Of a stretch of DNA of 64,000 bases, positions 1 to 11,752 are shown one piece after another. The notes under the pieces are model-generated. The model did not search any database. It saw only the letters and a program-made list of their open reading frames with translations, and was not told the DNA's origin. This DNA is from Datisca glomerata. Its lineage: Eukaryota; Streptophyta; Magnoliopsida; Cucurbitales; Datiscaceae. Where the stretch lies: assembly GCA_003255025.1 (NCBI GenBank), contig QANY01013656.1, positions 1 to 64,000 of the forward strand, written 5' to 3'. The translations under genes and the position numbers were made by a program. Positions within the stretch are counted from its first letter, which is position 1, and each line of letters opens with the position of its first letter.

Positions 1-8
1 AAAGTGAT

Positions 9-1033
9 GTGTTTGAAAGGCAAAGGAAAGGGAAGGTCAAAGAAGGCGACAATGCTCATGAATTCCAAGGAGAAATGCATGGCGGCCAAGTGATAGACCC
101 AGATATAATAAGAGGTACGGAGAAAGAAATAGCAGTGTCTGAAGAAGAGGTATGTGAATTTTTGAAGCTCATCAAGCAAAGCGAGTATAAGGTGATTGAA
201 CAACTTAATCGCTTACCTGCTCGCATATCTTTACTGTCACTCTTTTTGAATTCTGAACTACATCGCCAAGCATTATTGAAGGTTTTGAATCAAGCATATG
301 TCTGTCATGACATTACGGTGTAGAAGTTGAGTGGAATTGTGGAAAATATTACCGCACCAAATTTTATCAATTTCACAGATGATGAAATCCCGACCGATGG
401 TACTGGGCACACCAGAGCTTTACATATATTCGTAAATGTAGGGATTATATTGTTGCAAAAGTATTGATTGATAACGGTTCATCTCTAAATGTAATGCCAA
501 GATCCACACTGGCAAAGCTCCCAGTGAACGCGACACATATGCGGCCGAGCATGATGATAGTAAGAGCATTCGGCGGTACTCGAAGAGAAGTAATCGGAGA
601 CATAGAGATACTTATTCGAATCGGACCATGCATATTCAATATTTTTTTCCAAGTGATGGACATAAATTCAGCGTACAGTTTCCTTTTGGGTCGACCATGG
701 ATTCACTCTGCTGGTGCAGTACCTTCTTCCTTACATCAGAAGCTAAAATTCATAATGGATCATAAACTCATTTGTATATATGGGGAAGAATATTTTTTGG
801 TATCCAAGCCAGCCACCATGCCATATGTTGAGGCGGCAGAGGAAGCATTGGAGTGCTCATTTCGATCATTTGAGATTGCGAACACCACGTTTGTTGCTAG
901 TGGGAAACCCTCTCCAACGCCAAACCTATCAAAAGCATCTCAGATGGTTGCAAGGTTGATGATCAAAGGGGGATACCCGCCAGGTAAAGGACTTGGGAGT
1001 GAGCATCAAGGCATAAATAAGTTAATTGACTAG
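9..1033 (+). pseudogene. gag C-terminal part and aspartic protease of the gypsy element, with G-patch
   Basis: Two open stretches (9-323 and 464-1033) are separated by in-frame stops. The first is a helical segment typical of the linker before the protease in Tat-type polyproteins. The second has the retropepsin active-site region at its start, reading LIDNGSSLNVMP; the usual DTGS is DNGS here, a variant I associate with this lineage. The LLGRPWIH motif near residues 75-85 is the conserved protease C-terminal segment. Near residues 168-183 a glycine-rich stretch (GGYPPGKGLG) resembles a G-patch RNA-binding motif, which some gypsy elements carry after the protease. The stops between the blocks make this a relic. 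Confidence 0.8.
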
Positions 1034-1506
1034 GACAAGAATGAGCAAATGTTTGGACTTGGATATAGACCGATCAAGGCTGATAAAGGGAGAGTGGAAG
1101 CTCAAAAGAAATAAAAGAGGATTGCTAGGCTTGAAAATAGGGAATTCGATGTGGAAATGGCAATTATACCCCATATTTCTAAATCCTTTGTGGGGAAATT
1201 TCATTCGAAGAACCGGTAATAGTAGAGCAGTAAACCTTGAAGATGATATCGTCGAGCTTTCAATATCCGCAATCCTGAGAAAATCATCAAGTTAAAATAC
1301 AGAGGACTTGGTTTCTCGATACGATTCAGATCATGAACTTAACAATTCGGACGTCACCGAACTACCAATGCTTCTCCAGAATTTTCAAGAGTAATGTGTT
1401 CATGCCAAAATTCTAATGATTATACCCAATGCTTTAGGAATTTCATTGTTATGGGCCTATGTTCTCGTCTATTTCATGTCATCTTTTTGAATGAAAATCT
1501 AAAAAC

Positions 1507-2820
1507 TTGTTTCATCTCCTTTTGCTGATGATAAATATAATTCCAGTTCCTTTTGTTCTTCCCTTTATGTCTACTTTTTTCATTTCTGAAATGTTGTCCA
1601 GACTCATGCATTGTTTATTTATTTTTTTTCTTTTGCCTTCTTTTCATCCAATAATCCGATTCAGGTTCAAGAATGGTGATTTTGAAAACAAGAGCATAAG
1701 CAACAACTTCGACAATCCTATTCTTAGCGTAGAGTCAGGTGAAAGTGACGAGAATAATTTTGAACCATCTCCGGAAATGTTAAAAATGGTAGAGTCAGAT
1801 GAAAAAATAACTCAACCATATCAAGAGTTAACAGGGGTGATAAAATTGGGATTGGAGGGAGAGACGAAAGAAGTCCAAATCGGCATTTCTATGACAGGCC
1901 AAGGCCACCGAGAATTAATTGACTTACTCAAAGAGTATATTGATGTCTTTGCATGGTCTTACCAAGATATGTCAGGTCTTGACACTGATATCGTGGTTCA
2001 TCATTTGTCACTTATGCCCGAAAGTAAACCAGTGCGACAAAAGTTAAGGAAAATGAAACCAGACATGCTGGTACAGATCAAAGAAGAAGTTAAAAAGCAA
2101 GTAGATGTGGGTTTTCTAGAAGTAGCAAAATATCCTGAATGGGTTGCTAACATAGTCCCAGTGCTGAAGAAAAATGGGAAAATAAAGGTGTGCGTCGATT
2201 ATAGAGATTTAAATCGGGCAAGCCCCAAGGATAATTTTCCATTGCCCCATATCGATATCTTAGTAGATAACATTGCAGGACATTCAACCTTCTCTTTCAT
2301 GGATGGTTTTTCGGGGTATAATCAAATCAAAATGGCTCCTGAAGACCGTGAAAAGATGACTTTTATAACTTTGTGGGGTACATTTTGTTATAAGGTTATG
2401 CCATTTGGTCTGAAGAATGCATGGGCAACTTACCAACGGGCAATGGTAACATTATTTCATGATATGATGCATAAAGAAATCGAAGTGTACGTTGATGATA
2501 TGATTGCCAAATCACGTCAATGGGAAGATCATACGGTCACTCGACGAAAACTATTTAGACGGTTGAGAAAGTTCCAGTTAAACCTTAACCCGACAAAATG
2601 TACATTCCCAACGTCTTCAGGAAAACTACTTGGTTTTGTCGTGAGCAAGGAAGGAATAAAATTTGACCCTGATAAGGTTCGAGCCATCATTGATATTCCA
2701 CCACCTCAAACTCGAAAGGAAGTTAGAGGTTTCTTGGGGAGATTAAATTACATAGCTCGTTTCATCTCACAGCTAACTGCAACTTGTGAATCTATCTTTA
2801 AACTTCTCCTGCAAAAGTGA
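1507..2820 (+). pseudogene. Reverse transcriptase of the gypsy element
   Basis: The open frame covers 437 residues; recognisable RT homology starts around 1830 and the first 50 or so residues are probably read-through of AT-rich non-coding sequence. The polymerase fold is recognisable in order: VDYRDLN, the SFMDGFSGYNQI block with one catalytic Asp, MPFGLKNA, and the YVDD catalytic box at 2488-2499. The RT thumb/connection follows up to FLGRLNYIARF. The frame ends at a TGA (2818-2820), after which RNase H continues in another frame, so one frameshift separates the two domains. The domain looks almost complete but lacks an intact polyprotein context. Confidence 0.9.
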
Positions 2821-3625
2821 TACAGAAGGATGGAATGATGATTGTCAAATTGCTTTTGAGAAGATCAAGCAATACTTGCAAAATCCGCCTATACTTGTTC
2901 CTCCAACTCCAAGGCGTCCACTCATTTTCTATCTTACAGTAACAGAAAAATCCATGGGTTGCGTACTTGGTCAGCATGACGCTTCTAGAAGGAAAGAACA
3001 AGCAATATACTATTTAAGCAAAAGGTTCACAAATTATGAGGCTAATTATTCGATGTTGGAGAAAACGTGTTGTGCATTGGCCTGGGTTGCTCATCGGCTT
3101 AGACAATACATGTTATACCACACCACTTGGTTAATTTCAAAGATGGACCCTATCAAGTATATCTTTGAAAAGCCATCACTTTCTGGACGGATTGCTAAAT
3201 GGCAAATGTTACTCACAGAATATGATATTGTCTATGTCACGAGGAAGTCAATAAAAGGAAGCGTACTTGCTGATTATCTGGCAGATCAACCAATGCAAGA
3301 TTATGAGCCTATGAAGTTTGATTTCCCTGATGAGAGCATTTCAGTCATATTCAAAAATGAAGAAGAATCTGCAGACCCAGAATTGTGGACAATGTTATTT
3401 GATGGTGCATCTAATGATGTAGGACATGGAATTGGGGCAATCCTCATATCTCCTAAAGGAAATTTTTTTCCATTCACGACAAAACTATGCTTTGACTGTA
3501 CAAATAATGTGGCAGAATATGAGGCATGTTCCATGGGAATTCAAGCAGCTTGTGATATGAAGATAAAGAAGCTTCGAGTGTACGGAGATTCACTATTGGT
3601 GATACAACAACTAAATGGAGAATGA
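2786..3625 (+). pseudogene. RNase H plus second (archaeal-type) RNase H domain of the gypsy element
   Basis: The frame overlaps the end of the RT frame; the shift is at about 2815. Residues 40-170 give the usual gypsy RNase H/connection region, with YYLSKRFTNYEANYSMLEK and RIAKWQMLLTEYDI. A second RNase H-like domain begins at about 3386 (TMLFDGASNDVGHGIGAIL) and carries NNVAEYEACSMGIQ and VYGDSLLVIQQLNGE, the acidic catalytic pattern of the archaeal-type family. It is cut by TGA at 3623-3625, whereas relatives read through this point. Dual RNase H is the diagnostic trait for the Tat lineage. Confidence 0.85.
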
Positions 3626-3699
3626 GAAGCTAGAGACTCTAAGCTAATACCTTATAAAAAACATGTCACTAAGTTAAGTCGAACTTTTGAAGTGATCTC

Positions 3700-5109
3700 A
3701 TTTGACCATATACCAGAGAGAATAATCAAATCGCAGATGCGCTGGCAACTCTAGCGTCCATGTTTGCTGCAAACTTTAAGGAAGAAGTTCAACCCATAAA
3801 AATTGAGAGGCGAGATTTTCCTGCTCACTGTATGAGCATTGAAGAAGAGCCAGACACAAGACCTTGGTATTAAACCATCAAACAGTATATAAAGAATGGA
3901 GAATATCCATCCAAAGCTTCTGATAATGATAAACGCACTATTAGAAGATTGTCCATGAGTTTCTTCTTGAATGGTGAAATACTCTACAAAAGAAACCATG
4001 ATATGGTGCTCTTAAGATGTGTTGATGCAAGGGAAGCGAATCAAATCATAGAGGAGGTTCATGAAGGCATTTGTGGAGTTCATGCTAATGGATATATGAT
4101 GGCCAGACAAATCTTGAGAGCAAGACATTATTGGTTAACTCTAGAATCTGACTGCGTCAAGTACGCCAGGAGATGTTATAAATGTCAAATTTATGCGGAT
4201 AAAATTCACGTACCCGCATCCCCTTTACATGTAATGGCCGCGTTGGCCGTTCTTTATGTGGGGCATAGACGTCATTGGTCCCATCACACCCAAAGCCTCT
4301 AATGGGCATCGTTTCATTTTGGTATCTATAGATTATTTTACCAAATGGGTGGAGGCAAGTTCTTATTCAAGTGTAACCAGAAGTGCGGTTGTTAAGTTTA
4401 TTAAAAAGGAGATAATTTGTCGATATGGTCTACCTGGAAGGATCATCACAGATAATGATACAAATCTAAATAACAAGATGATGAAAAAGTTATGTGAACA
4501 ATTCAAAATTAAGCATCTTAATTCGTCTCCTTATCGTCCGAAAATGAACGGAGCAGTGGAAGCAGCCAATAAGAACATAAAAAGGATCATAGAGAAGATG
4601 ACGGAGGTTTATAAAGATTGGCATTAGATGCTCCCGTCTTCACTGCATGGGTACCGCACATCAGTCCGAACATCAACTGGGGCAACGCCATTCTCTTTAG
4701 TTTATGGCATGGAAGCGGTCCTTCCAATTGAGGTGGAAATTCCCTCCCTCAAAGTCTTAATGGAGGCGAAATTAGAAGAAGCAGACTGGGTACAGACACG
4801 ACATGAGAAATTGAATTTCATCGAGGAAAAAAGATTGACTGCATTATGTAGAGGGCAATTATATCAAAGAAAAATGATGCACACATATGACAAAAAATTG
4901 CGTCCCCGATGTTTCCGAGAAGGAGACTTGGTGTTAAAAAATTTACTCTCATATCAAAAGGATCACTGAAGGAAGGGAACCCCAAATTATGAGGTACCTT
5001 TCATTGTCAAGAAGGCTTTCTCGGGAGGAGCTCTCATGCTAACAAACATGGATGGAGATGATTTATCGCACACGGTTAATTCTGATGCAGTCAAGAAGTA
5101 CTTCGTTTG
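3700..5109 (+). pseudogene. Integrase of the gypsy element, multiply broken
   Basis: Sequence from about 3730 to 5109 still reads as integrase after three or more breaks. There is a TAA near 3873, a frameshift around 4256-4300, a TAG at 4625-4627 and a TGA at 4967-4969. Visible parts are the HHCC zinc-binding segment (HEGICGVHANGYMMAR ... CVKYARRCYKCQIY), the first catalytic Asp in WGIDVIGP, the second in IITDNDT, the catalytic Glu in GAVEAANKNIK, and the post-core segment GATPFSLVYGMEAVLP. Coding similarity ends with a conserved tail at 5109. The catalytic D,D,E residues are still encoded, but not in one frame. Confidence 0.85.
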
Positions 5110-5939
5110 ACCACTCTAAGTATGGAAAAATGAAGTTAAAAAATGTTAAAGCTGTCTCGAATACTGGAGAAATTCTTCTTACGGTTTTTTTCCTCTCTTT
5201 TCTTTTTCCAAACCATCGTTTGTAAACATCGTTCATCATCAATGAAGAGCCTTTTTTCTTTCTTTCTCAGTTGACAAATACATATACTTCATCTTCTCTT
5301 TATTTCCATTATTTCTTAATTTCTCTCAATTCTAAGATATCATTAATTACTCTTGAAATAACTCAGAAGAATAAACTTGGTTAGTTGAAAGCTAATTAAA
5401 AAAATTTGGAACTAAGAAAGGTGATATGATTGGAAAGTAAAATCTAAAAAGTCATCACGAGGAAGGTCAATATGCGCATGAAAAAAGCTAAAACTCAATT
5501 GGAGGATTACCCAATTAGAAGTACAGAAGAGAAGCAAAGAAATTATTCACCACTAACATGGAGCCAAATACTGGGGCATAAACTAATAAATAAGGATGTA
5601 TCATTTTCCTAAAAATATGTTCGTTACTTCATTATGAGTCCATGATCCTAGGCCAAGTGATTGTTCTAAAGGGTGTTGGATATGGCTTAAAATCATCATA
5701 TAATTTTCTTATAAAGGTTCACAATCATGCATAGCATGCATGCATTCAAAATCACTACTTTACATTTATGTTCAAGAATTACAATGCATAGACATACACC
5801 ACATTAGTTGTTCTGACAAATTCAGGTGCATGAATCACTTAATGATATTCTTTCAAAATTCACACATGACTTTCCAACATTTAAATGCATTAGTCTAGCT
5901 TTTGTTGTCATGAGACTAGCATAAGTCAACTTCAACATC
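5110..5939 (+). other. Retrotransposon 3' untranslated region before the repeats
   Basis: There is no reading frame of note. AT-rich sequence lies between the end of the integrase and the tandem repeat block, as expected for the long 3' UTR of Tat-type elements. Confidence 0.6.
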
Positions 5940-6527
5940 AATTAATATGGTTAAATCGAACCCGCATTGAGTTGAGGTCGAAGCCCGGCGTCAGCGCCTG
6001 GTCCATTTCAATTAATATGGTTAAATCAAACCCGAATTGAGTCGAGGTCGAAGCTCGGTGTCAGCACCAGGTCCATTTCCTTTTCAATTAATATGGTTAA
6101 ATCGAACCCGAATTGAGTCGAGGTCGAAGCCCGGTGTCAACGCCGGGTCCATTTCCTTTTCAATTAATGTGGTTAAATCGAACCTGAATTGAGTCGACGT
6201 CGAAGCCCAGTGTCAGTGCCGGGTCCATTTCATTTTCAATTAATGTGGTTAAATCGAACCCGAATTGAGTCGAGGTCGAAGCCTGCATCCACCCAGGTTC
6301 GTTTTCCTTTTCAAATATCTTCGGTTAAATCGAACCCGACTTCATCGCGGTCGAAGCCCGGTGTCAGCGCCTGGTCCATTTCAATATCTACGGTTTAAAT
6401 CGAACCCGCACTGAGTCAAGGTCGAAGCCTGCATCCAACCAGGTCCGTTTCCTTTCAAATATCTCAGTTAAATCGAACCCACATTGAGCGAAGTCGAAGC
6501 CTGTGTCTATCCAGGTTCATTTCGCTC
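5940..6527 (+). repeat. Tandem repeat block in the gypsy 3' UTR, about 8 units of 70-76 bp
   Basis: About eight head-to-tail units share the core GGTTAAATCGAACCC, then GAGTCGAGGTCGAAGCC and a variable tail ending CCATTTC. Units differ by point changes, and two tail types occur: CGGTGTCAGCGCCGGGTCC and TGCATCCACCCAGGT. Later units are more diverged. Tandem repeats in this part of Tat/Ogre elements are known to vary between copies and can seed satellites. Confidence 0.9.
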
Positions 6528-6649
6528 CCATTCCATCTCATAGAGCCTTATTTAGTCGAGGCTTCTATTCCCTATTTCATATATTATTGTACCGATCAAA
6601 ATACTTATCTACGCCTTTGTACACGTTCTGAGATCAGAAGTGTGCTCAA

Positions 6650-6660
6650 AGGGGGGTAGC
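6650..6660 (+). other. Polypurine tract of the gypsy element
   Basis: AAAGGGGGG followed by TAGC directly precedes the TGTAAATACC start of the LTR. This is the expected plus-strand priming site and supports the LTR start at 6661. Confidence 0.8.
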
Positions 6661-7919
6661 TGTAAATACCGTATTTTATCCGGTCTAATACATGAAATAT
6701 ACATGCTTTATATTTTGGCTCATATAATAATCCAAGACTATATGTATAATTTGAAAACTAATCCAATACTAAAATAAGAAAAGTGGTCCAAAAACTAAAA
6801 AGTAAAAATTAAAAAAAAATGACTAAAAAATAAAAATTGAAAAAAAAGACTAAAAGTAAAAAAAAGCAAACCATAATTTTGCCTATAAATAGGAATGAAG
6901 TCTTCACTTAAGGAGAGGTCTCTTGGGAGTAAAAAAAGGCTGAAGTCATTTTTTTAGAGTGAGAAAGAGAGGGGTTGGAGTGAGAAAGAGAGGTGATTTT
7001 AGATAGAGGGAGAGGTTCTACACTTCTATTATCTTCATCTTCTTCCATTCTTTTTCTCAAGGTAGCTTAATTGTTTGGTACATTTGCTCATAATATATTT
7101 TGTTTATCTCTCTTCTTCATATGAATGTAGTTAATATCTTTTGTATTTTTTTTATACATAAGTGGATTGTTCATTTTTTATCATTTCTCCTCATTTAAAT
7201 CTTAACATTTTAATTTCATGCTTTGATGATTTTTTTACAAGTTGGATATTGAGATGTCTTTGTCATCAAATAAAATAATGAGGATGATGATAAAGCTTTC
7301 GAGGGGTGAAAAAATTAATCAAATGTGAATCAACCCTTTTAATGGGTTGAAAGTGTACATTTGATGCAAAGACCCTCTAGGATAATTTCTCACACATAAA
7401 AATGCATAAAATAGAGAGTAAAACCTCTATACAAGATTATGCAAATATCTAAGTTGTGAAATTTTCAATTTTCCTACAAGTCTTTTCTTTTTAAAATATT
7501 ATGTTCATCATTTTGTGACATTTGTTTGAACTAATTATCATCCATGATCATCCCCTTTGCTATTTGATTAACAATGGCTAATGAGGGAAGGAAAGAAAAA
7601 TGATAATTAGTAGACTAAATAGTCAAAAAAATAGACATATTTATGTTAAAAAAATATATTGTTTATTTTTCATCATTTTTTTTCAATTTATTTATTTAAT
7701 CATATTATTATTACTATTATATTATATTATATTAAAAAAAAGGTGCAACAGAGGAAAGTCTTCCTCTATTGCAGCAAGAGCTGCATACTATATATATATA
7801 TATATATATATTTGTTTTTTAATTTTTTTCTTTCATTTATTACATAATATGATTTTTTTACTTTATTCTTGCATTATTATTTTTTTATGCATGTTTTACA
7901 TAATCTCAACATTTTATGT

Positions 7920-7956
<37 letters not shown>

Positions 7957-8783
7957 TTTTTTCTTTCATTTATTACATAATATGGTTTTTTACTTTATTC
8001 TTGCATTATTGTTTTTTATGCATGTTTTACATAATCTCAACATTTTATGTTTTATATAATTTGACATCCTATAACTTATCTCTATTCTTTTACTTCCCTT
8101 TTGTTGTAATTATTAACATTTATTTTCTTTACATGTTTATTTATTTAGCATTCTTGCATCGTCATGCTTATAATGTGATTCTTGCATTATTCCATTATTA
8201 TTATAATTAATGTTCATGTATGTGTGGATTATAATTTTAATACTTAGATTTAAATTTTGTTACTTCTATTATTTAATTTCACTAAAAAAATCGACGATGG
8301 ACTTTGAGATTTTTGGAATACCAAACTTCTCGAACTACTTAGGTGAGAAGTTATTCTTGGAATACCGAGAATAACTCTAATAATGCTTTGATTTAAAAAG
8401 ATATAAGAATACAAAAAATAATTTTTCAATGATTTTTGAACCACCCATTAAAAGTAATTTATTTTGTTCATTTCTATGATACAAAATGCATCAAATGGGA
8501 CATTTAAAAATGAATCTCTTTAACCTTTGCCTTAAAATAAAAAATTGGATAGCATTTGATTAAATTTGGTAACCATTTTATAATGGGTGTTGTGGGGTGC
8601 TAATACCTTCCCCACACACAAACGACTCCCGAACCAACTTTGAGTTTTCGTAGACCAAAAAGTTTCATCTTAAAATTGAGTGACCAATCACACCTTAAAA
8701 TGATTGGTGGCGACTCCAAATTTCTTTTTCCTTAAAAAAATGAATTTTTAATCGCTGCTCCGCGTCGCACGCACGTTGCGACA
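6661..8783 (+). repeat. 3' LTR of the gypsy element (about 2.1 kb)
   Basis: The LTR starts TGTAAATACCG directly after the polypurine tract and ends GCACGTTGCGACA, giving TG...CA ends. The same first ~330 bp recur at about 10810-11140, which confirms a repeated, mobile origin. Inside are an AT run (7788-7812), a TG microsatellite (7930-7955) and a local tandem duplication of about 100 bp (about 7815-7920 and 7956-8055, with TTTCATTTATTACATAATATG in both). The open frames over this stretch are low-complexity and not taken as genes. The right end is inferred from the CA end and loss of repeat character, since no second full LTR is available. Confidence 0.75.
6884..6893 (+). promoter_or_regulatory. 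TATA box of the LTR promoter
   Basis: TATAAATAGG lies about 223 bp into the LTR in an AT-rich, A-run-rich leader. The same box is kept in the LTR fragment at 11022-11033. This suits the U3 promoter of a plant LTR element. Confidence 0.5.
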
Positions 8784-9270
8784 CTTAAAAATCTTGAATC
8801 TATGGTCTTGAATACTCTAAAACAATATCTTTCACAATCTGATTTTAATCTTTCACTTTTAATTCATCCAATCTTTTAGTAGCAAAAAGAGATTTGAAGA
8901 ATAAGAGGAAAAAGAAAAAAAAATCTTTTATGTTGGCACAAGAAGATAGAAGGAGAAAATTCAAATATCAAGTGAATCTAGAAAAAAATTATATGTTGGA
9001 GAAAGTAGCAATAGTTGAAATATAACGAAAATTGATTCCGTTCTAATCGGACAACCAATTTCATACAAAGTCAAATGTATTATTTTCTTATACATTTTCA
9101 ATTACTCAAGTACATAACTATGATGTAGATTATGCTATGCTTACTTATGTTGATTTCAAATTGATGTATTCATGTAGGAGAAACTTGTTTTGAGCCAATT
9201 TGTTCTAATATACATGAATTAAAAACAAATAAATTCATGTGCATTCTGTAATGTTGGAGTATAAAACTCC
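8784..9270 (+). other. Leader part of the Helitron, no clear domain
   Basis: A lysine/arginine-rich reading around 8880-9000 resembles the basic start of Helitron Rep proteins, but it is broken by stops and I cannot place a start codon. A short palindrome (TGTTGGAGT ... AACTCCAACA) lies at 9252-9275. Confidence 0.35.
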
Positions 9271-10645
9271 AACATTTTGTTGCTTCAATGGCCAAGTACA
9301 CCTTGAAGAGAGTGAAGTGCCAAATGCATTATATTATTTATTCACCTCACAATGTGAAGAAGCTACTTTATTTAGAAAAAAAAAACGTAAGAGCATATAA
9401 TAGTATTTTCTCTTTCACTTCATTTGGAGTAAAATTGGATTGAAGTCTTGCTTTTTCAAATAAGGGAGTGTACACATTTAGAGCGCAAGAACAGATATAT
9501 CATGATCTTCCTGCTTTATTACCTTAAGATCGTCCTATGTTTTTTCAACTATATTTTTATGATGCGAGAAATGAACTACAAAATAGGATGGAAATATTAC
9601 AAGATGATGGTCTCAATGAATGTATTGTTGCGAGGTTGATAGAAATTTTGTGAGGTAATTCTTACGCTAAATTTTTCCCAAGTCTAAAAGATTTTCAATC
9701 TATAAGGGACATTCATATTCATATAGCTGGCAATGTCAATGTCGATTGACTGTCTATAATACACCTACAGCTGAAGAAGTTGTTGCTATTCAGATTGAAG
9801 GAAATAATGTTAATATATCATTTGAAAGGGATATAGTAGTTCATGCTCATTTTGGAAACCGATATAGGATAAAACACTATTTCAGTTATTATGATACTAT
9901 TTTGTATCCTCTACTTTTCCCAAAAGGTGAGGCTGGTTGGCATCAAGATATAAAAGTACTTTATTTAAAGAATCAAAATTTTAACTCAAGCGACAATCTC
10001 AAAATGTATCAACATTCAAATGTGTTGAAGATTTATTATCAACAATGAACGTAGAGGTAAATTTATTAAATTTTCATCAACACACACACACACATATATA
10101 TATACACATACATGATTTTTTATTATGAAATGCTACTAATGAGTTATGCTATTTGATCTTATTAATAGGAGTTTGCAAATGTCAATCAACCTAAGTATCA
10201 TGCAGAGAATATTATTGTTATAAGTTTCAAATTTGGCTTTCTAATCATTCAATTATTCTCTTGGTATGGCGTCTTTTGCAACAATTTATTGTTGATATGT
10301 ATATAAAACTTGAGACAACAAGGCTTGATTTCTTTAGGACGCACCAATCTCAGATTAGATCTGAGTTATATCAAGGGATTGTTGATGTTGTGAATGCTGG
10401 TGAAACAAGAGGAGACAGAGTCGGAAAAAGAATTGTTTTGCCAGCATCATTTATTGCTGGGCCGCGAGACATGTGACGCCGTTATTTAGATGCAATGGCA
10501 CTGGTTCAACGTTTTGGAAAGACTGACCTCTTTATAACAATGACATGCAATGCTGAATAAAATGAAATAAGGAATAAACTAAATGAAGGACAAAGCCCTC
10601 AAGATAGACCAGATCTAACTACAAGGATTCTCAAAGGGAAGCTAC
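9271..10645 (+). pseudogene. Helitron Rep/helicase, N-terminal part (broken)
   Basis: Read across several frames, this gives the Helitron-like N-terminal domain and the start of the replication initiator. Pieces in order are FTSFGVK near 9425, a GVYTFRAQEQIYHDLP-like block at 9465-9510, QLYFYDARNELQNRM at 9540-9590, and YTPTAEEVVAIQIEGNN with YPLLFPKGEAGWH at 9750-9950. An intron-like gap lies at about 10060-10168. After it come RLLQQFIVDMYIKLETTRLDFFRTHQSQIRSELYQGIVD-type sequence and LPASFIAGPRDM at 10267-10473. Stops and frameshifts are frequent. The block ends where the hAT-like element is inserted. Confidence 0.85.
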
Positions 10646-11752
10646 TAGGGTTGTTCACGGTTTGGCTTAACAATATAACCGAATTGAACCAAACCATGAT
10701 TGCTAAAAGAAGCGAACTATGAGTTTTGGTTTGGTTCGGTATTATTAATTAAAAATAAAATTTTAATTCAGTTTTGAATGATATTATTGAAAAAAATAAT
10801 TTAATATATGTAGATACCGTATTTTATCTGGTCTAATACATGAAATATACATACTTTGTATTTTAGCTCATATAATAATCCAAGACTATATGTATAATTT
10901 GAAAACTAATCCAATACTAAAATAAGAAAAGTGGTCCAAGGACTAAAAAGTAAGAATTGAAAAAAGACTAAAAATTAAAAAAAAAAGACTAAAAGTAAAA
11001 AAGGTAAATCCTAATTTTGCCTATAAATAGGGATGATGTCTTCACTTAAGTGGGGGGTCTCTTTGGAGTAAAAAAAGGGAAGCCATTTTTTAGAGTGAGA
11101 AAGAGAGGGGTTGGAGTGAGAAAGAGAGGTGATTTTAGAAAAAAATTTATGAGTTGAACTTCAACCTGTTATCATTAACTTTTGTTCTAATAATCTCTCA
11201 AGTCTTCCTATAATACAATTGTCATAGGTTGTTGTAGTTTTCTTTTTTTTTTTTGTTTTTTTGTTTTTTTTGTTTTTGCAAGTCGAAATGTAGAAAAGAA
11301 TTTAACAAGAAAATTTGGAAGACTTGACTTGCTCGAGGATGGCTTCGTTGGGGTTCATTGTACCTTTAAATATGCTCTCGATTTATGGTTCGTCATTGTA
11401 GATTATAAATGTTTTTCTTGATTTAATTTAGGGTTTGTACGTATAGAATTTAAGATTCATTTTACTGATCTAGGATTTGTAATGGATTTAAGTTTGATTA
11501 TTTCTGATTTAGGGTTTGCAATAAAAAATTTGATGTTCAATTTGTGTTGATTTTTCTTGTAGATGTATTTGATTACAAATTTTATGTTTTATGTTTGCTG
11601 ATTCAGTGATTGGATTGAAGATTTTGATTACAGATTTTATGTTTGATGTATTTGATTATAGATTTAGAGTTTGAAATAACGAACCAACGAATAGTTGAAC
11701 CAAACATTTCATTTCGATTTTTGGCCAAATAATCGAACCGTGAACACCCCTA
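10646..11752. mobile_element. hAT-like non-autonomous element inserted in the Helitron
   Basis: The left end TAGGGTTGTTCACGGTTTGG mirrors the right end, whose complement reads TAGGGGTGTTCACGGTTCGA. Such GGGTGTTCACGGTT ends are typical of plant hAT-type MITEs. The element splits Helitron coding sequence cleanly: Rep homology stops at 10645 and resumes at about 11757. I could not find a convincing 8-bp target duplication. There is no transposase inside; the interior includes a piece of the gypsy LTR at 10810-11140. Confidence 0.65.
10810..11140 (+). repeat. Fragment of the gypsy LTR inside the hAT-like element
   Basis: This matches the first ~345 bp of the LTR at 6661-7005 in the same orientation. 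Shared are the start (GTATTTTATC-GGTCTAATACATG), the CCTATAAATAGG promoter box and the GAGAAAGAGAGG repeats. Small indels separate the two. No LTR right end is present, so it is a truncated copy. Confidence 0.85.

Larger units (their letters stand above)
1..8783 (+). mobile_element. Ty3/gypsy retrotransposon, Tat type, 5' end outside the window
   Basis: One retrotransposon read in the plus direction. The order is gag-end/protease, RT, RNase H, an extra RNase H-like domain, integrase, a long 3' UTR, a polypurine tract and a 3' LTR. A second, archaeal-type RNase H between RNase H and integrase is known from the Tat lineage of plant Ty3/gypsy elements (Ogre and relatives), hence the assignment. 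The 5' LTR, primer binding site and most of gag lie upstream of the window, so LTR divergence and target duplication cannot be read here. The coding part is broken by stops and frameshifts, so this copy cannot make its own proteins. Confidence 0.9.

Noticed and set aside
7600..8210. Three overlapping long open frames rich in Ile, Tyr and Phe
   Set aside because: They lie in low-complexity AT and TG microsatellite sequence inside the LTR; no real protein.
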